A DNA stretch of 30,025 bases from assembly GCA_964393105.1 (NCBI GenBank), contig CAYMSM010000041.1, positions 1 through 30,025 of the forward strand. Reading direction: 5' to 3'. Made by a program: the position numbers and the translations under genes. Below are positions 28,700-30,025 of the stretch, piece after piece. Positions within the stretch are counted from its first letter, which is position 1; each line of letters opens with the position of its first letter. The notes under the pieces were generated by a model, which did not search any database, had not been told where the DNA came from, and worked only from the letters and a program-made list of their open reading frames with translations. This DNA is from CALMEC01 sp964393105 (lineage in GTDB: Bacteria; Actinomycetota; Thermoleophilia; Miltoncostaeales; Miltoncostaeaceae).

Positions 28700-29940
28700 G
28701 CGGCGAGGACGCGCTGGCCCTTGCCGATGACGACGATGCCCCCGTCGGACACGACAAAGCGCTCGCGATCGGCGTCCGGGTCGACTCCCACCTGCGCACC
28801 CGCCTCGATCTGGACGCCCTTGTCGACGATGGCTCTGCGGACGACGGCGCCGGGACCGACGATGACCTCATGCATCAGCACCGAGTCGCTCACCTGCGCC
28901 CGCTCGTGCACCCGCACCCCCGGCGACAGGATCGAGTGGTGCACCTGCCCGCCGGAGACGATCACCCCGGCGCACACCAGGGAGTCCGTGGCGACACCGA
29001 GGCGGTCCTTGTCGGCGAACACGAACTTCGCCGGCGGCAGCGGCTCGGGCATCGTCAAGATCGGCCATTCCATGTTGTAGAGGTTGAACGCCGGGATGAC
29101 GGAGATCAGGTCCATGTTGGCGTCGTAGTACGCGTCAAGGGTTCCGACGTCGCGCCAGTACCGACCGCCGCCGGTACTCCGGCGTAAACCCGGCACCTCG
29201 TTGTCGTTGAAGTCATAGACGTGCGCGTCGCCGCTCGCGGTCAGCAAGGGGATGATGTTGCCGCCCAGGTCGTGGCGAGAGGTGGGGTCCTGGGCGTCTG
29301 CGGTGACGGCGTCGATCAGGGCCTCGGCGGTGAAGACGTAGATGCCCATGCTGGCCAGGATCTGGTCCGGAGCGTCCGGCAGTCCCTCTGCCGTGGCGGG
29401 CTTCTCGCGGAACGCCACGATGCCGTTGCCGTCGGCGGCCTTGTCGATGACGCCGCAGCGGCTGGCCTCCTCGATCGGCACGCGCATGCCGACGACCGTC
29501 GCTCCAGCGCCGCTGGCGATGTGCTGGTCGACGACCTGGCGTGGGTCCATGCGGTAGATGTGATCGGCGCCGAGCACGACCACGTAATCGGGTCGCTCGT
29601 CAGAGATCAGGTTGAGGTTCTGGTAAATGGCATCGGCTGAGCCGGCGAACCAGTGCGGCCCGCGTCGCATCTGCGCCGGGACCGGCGTCACGTAGTTGCC
29701 CAGGAGCGACGACATGCGCCAAGTGGTGCTGACGTGTCGGTCCAGGCTGTGGCTCTTGTACTGGGTCAGCACGGCGATGCGCAGGTACCCGGCGTTGACG
29801 AGGTTGGACAGCGCGAAGTCGACCAACCGGTAGTTGCCGCCGAACGGCACCGCGGGCTTGGCCCGGTCCTGGGTGAGCGGCATCAGCCGCTTGCCCTCGC
29901 CACCTGCGAGCACGATGCCGAACACATGACGGGAGGACAT
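28696..29940 (-). CDS. glgC: Glucose-1-phosphate adenylyltransferase (ADP-glucose pyrophosphorylase)
   Basis: The protein has 414 residues, standard length. The nucleotidyltransferase signature is GIVLAGGEGKRLMPLTQDRA followed by KPAVPFGG. VLGADHIYRMD carries the catalytic Asp, and SMGIYVF and GGRYWRDVGTLDAYYDANMDL are typical, followed by a left-handed beta-helix C-terminus (ILSPGVRVHERAQVSDSVLM). It makes ADP-glucose from ATP and glucose-1-phosphate, the committed and usually allosterically regulated step. ATG 29940 has no strong SD. The 85 bases upstream to the window edge should hold its promoter, but no clear hexamers are seen. First gene of the glgC-glgA pair. Confidence 0.95.
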   Translation of the reverse strand: MSSRHVFGIVLAGGEGKRLMPLTQDRAKPAVPFGGNYRLVDFALSNLVNAGYLRIAVLTQYKSHSLDRHVSTTWRMSSLLGNYVTPVPAQMRRGPHWFAGSADAIYQNLNLISDERPDYVVVLGADHIYRMDPRQVVDQHIASGAGATVVGMRVPIEEASRCGVIDKAADGNGIVAFREKPATAEGLPDAPDQILASMGIYVFTAEALIDAVTADAQDPTSRHDLGGNIIPLLTASGDAHVYDFNDNEVPGLRRSTGGGRYWRDVGTLDAYYDANMDLISVIPAFNLYNMEWPILTMPEPLPPAKFVFADKDRLGVATDSLVCAGVIVSGGQVHHSILSPGVRVHERAQVSDSVLMHEVIVGPGAVVRRAIVDKGVQIEAGAQVGVDPDADRERFVVSDGGIVVIGKGQRVLAA

Positions 29941-30025
29941 GGCCGGAGCCTACCCGGCCACGTTGTCTCGCTTGGTCGTGGATCGGACACGTGGGCGGGT
30001 GAGCATCGAGGACACAATCACCCAA

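Overview
The window is a GC-rich (clearly above 60 percent by eye) chromosomal segment, most likely from an actinomycete-grade bacterium. Frequent GTG starts, 4-base start/stop overlaps, the actinobacterial type of glycogen synthase beside glgC, Uma2 nucleases and a LuxR HTH fit Actinomycetota. The separate (unfused) atpF and atpH argue against mycobacteria, and a Thermoleophilia-like lineage is my inference, not proven. No rRNA, tRNA, CRISPR, transposase or integrase was seen.

Layout. (1) 277-5988, plus strand: a two-gene unit related to 2-hydroxyacyl-CoA dehydratases and their ATP-driven [4Fe-4S] activases (598 aa plus 1156 aa, overlapping by one base). Three hairpins in a row and a small unknown protein follow. 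(2) 5989-8158: a decayed/accessory patch holding an orphan C-terminus of an AMP-forming acyl-CoA ligase and three minus-strand genes (retropepsin-like protease, PPKQ/DUF5678-like protein, Uma2 nuclease). It ends in a 52-base near-perfect copy of the 3' end of the activase gene, so the patch is bracketed by direct repeats. (3) 8350-11910: a minus-strand hypothetical gene, then a siroheme nitrite/sulfite reductase translationally coupled to an unknown 184-aa protein. (4) 11911-12383: a long leader with a tandemly duplicated two-palindrome element ahead of the ATP synthase operon. (5) 12384-19567: the complete F1Fo ATP synthase operon in the order I-a-c-b-delta-alpha-gamma-beta-epsilon. (6) 19813-21761: an Ada/AlkA fusion coupled to an O6-alkylguanine methyltransferase. 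(7) 21789-23889: a luciferase-like flavin monooxygenase and a secreted lysyl-oxidase-family protein. (8) 23806-27011, minus strand: an unknown 335-aa gene, a RibD-C/DHFR-like reductase, 6-phosphogluconolactonase and a cytochrome P460-like lipoprotein. (9) 27107-27313: a LuxR-type HTH gene carrying three apparent 1-base deletions. (10) 27494-29940, minus strand: glgC-glgA for glycogen/maltose-1-phosphate synthesis.

The core cargo is energy and carbon metabolism (ATP synthase, glycogen, pentose phosphate step, sulfite/nitrite reduction) plus alkylation repair. The parts that look least described are the fused double-activase, whose two cluster cysteine pairs are both kept with identical 39-residue spacing; the duplicated palindromic leader before atpI, whose two copies differ only in loops across the core; and the direct-repeat-bounded accessory patch at the activase 3' end.
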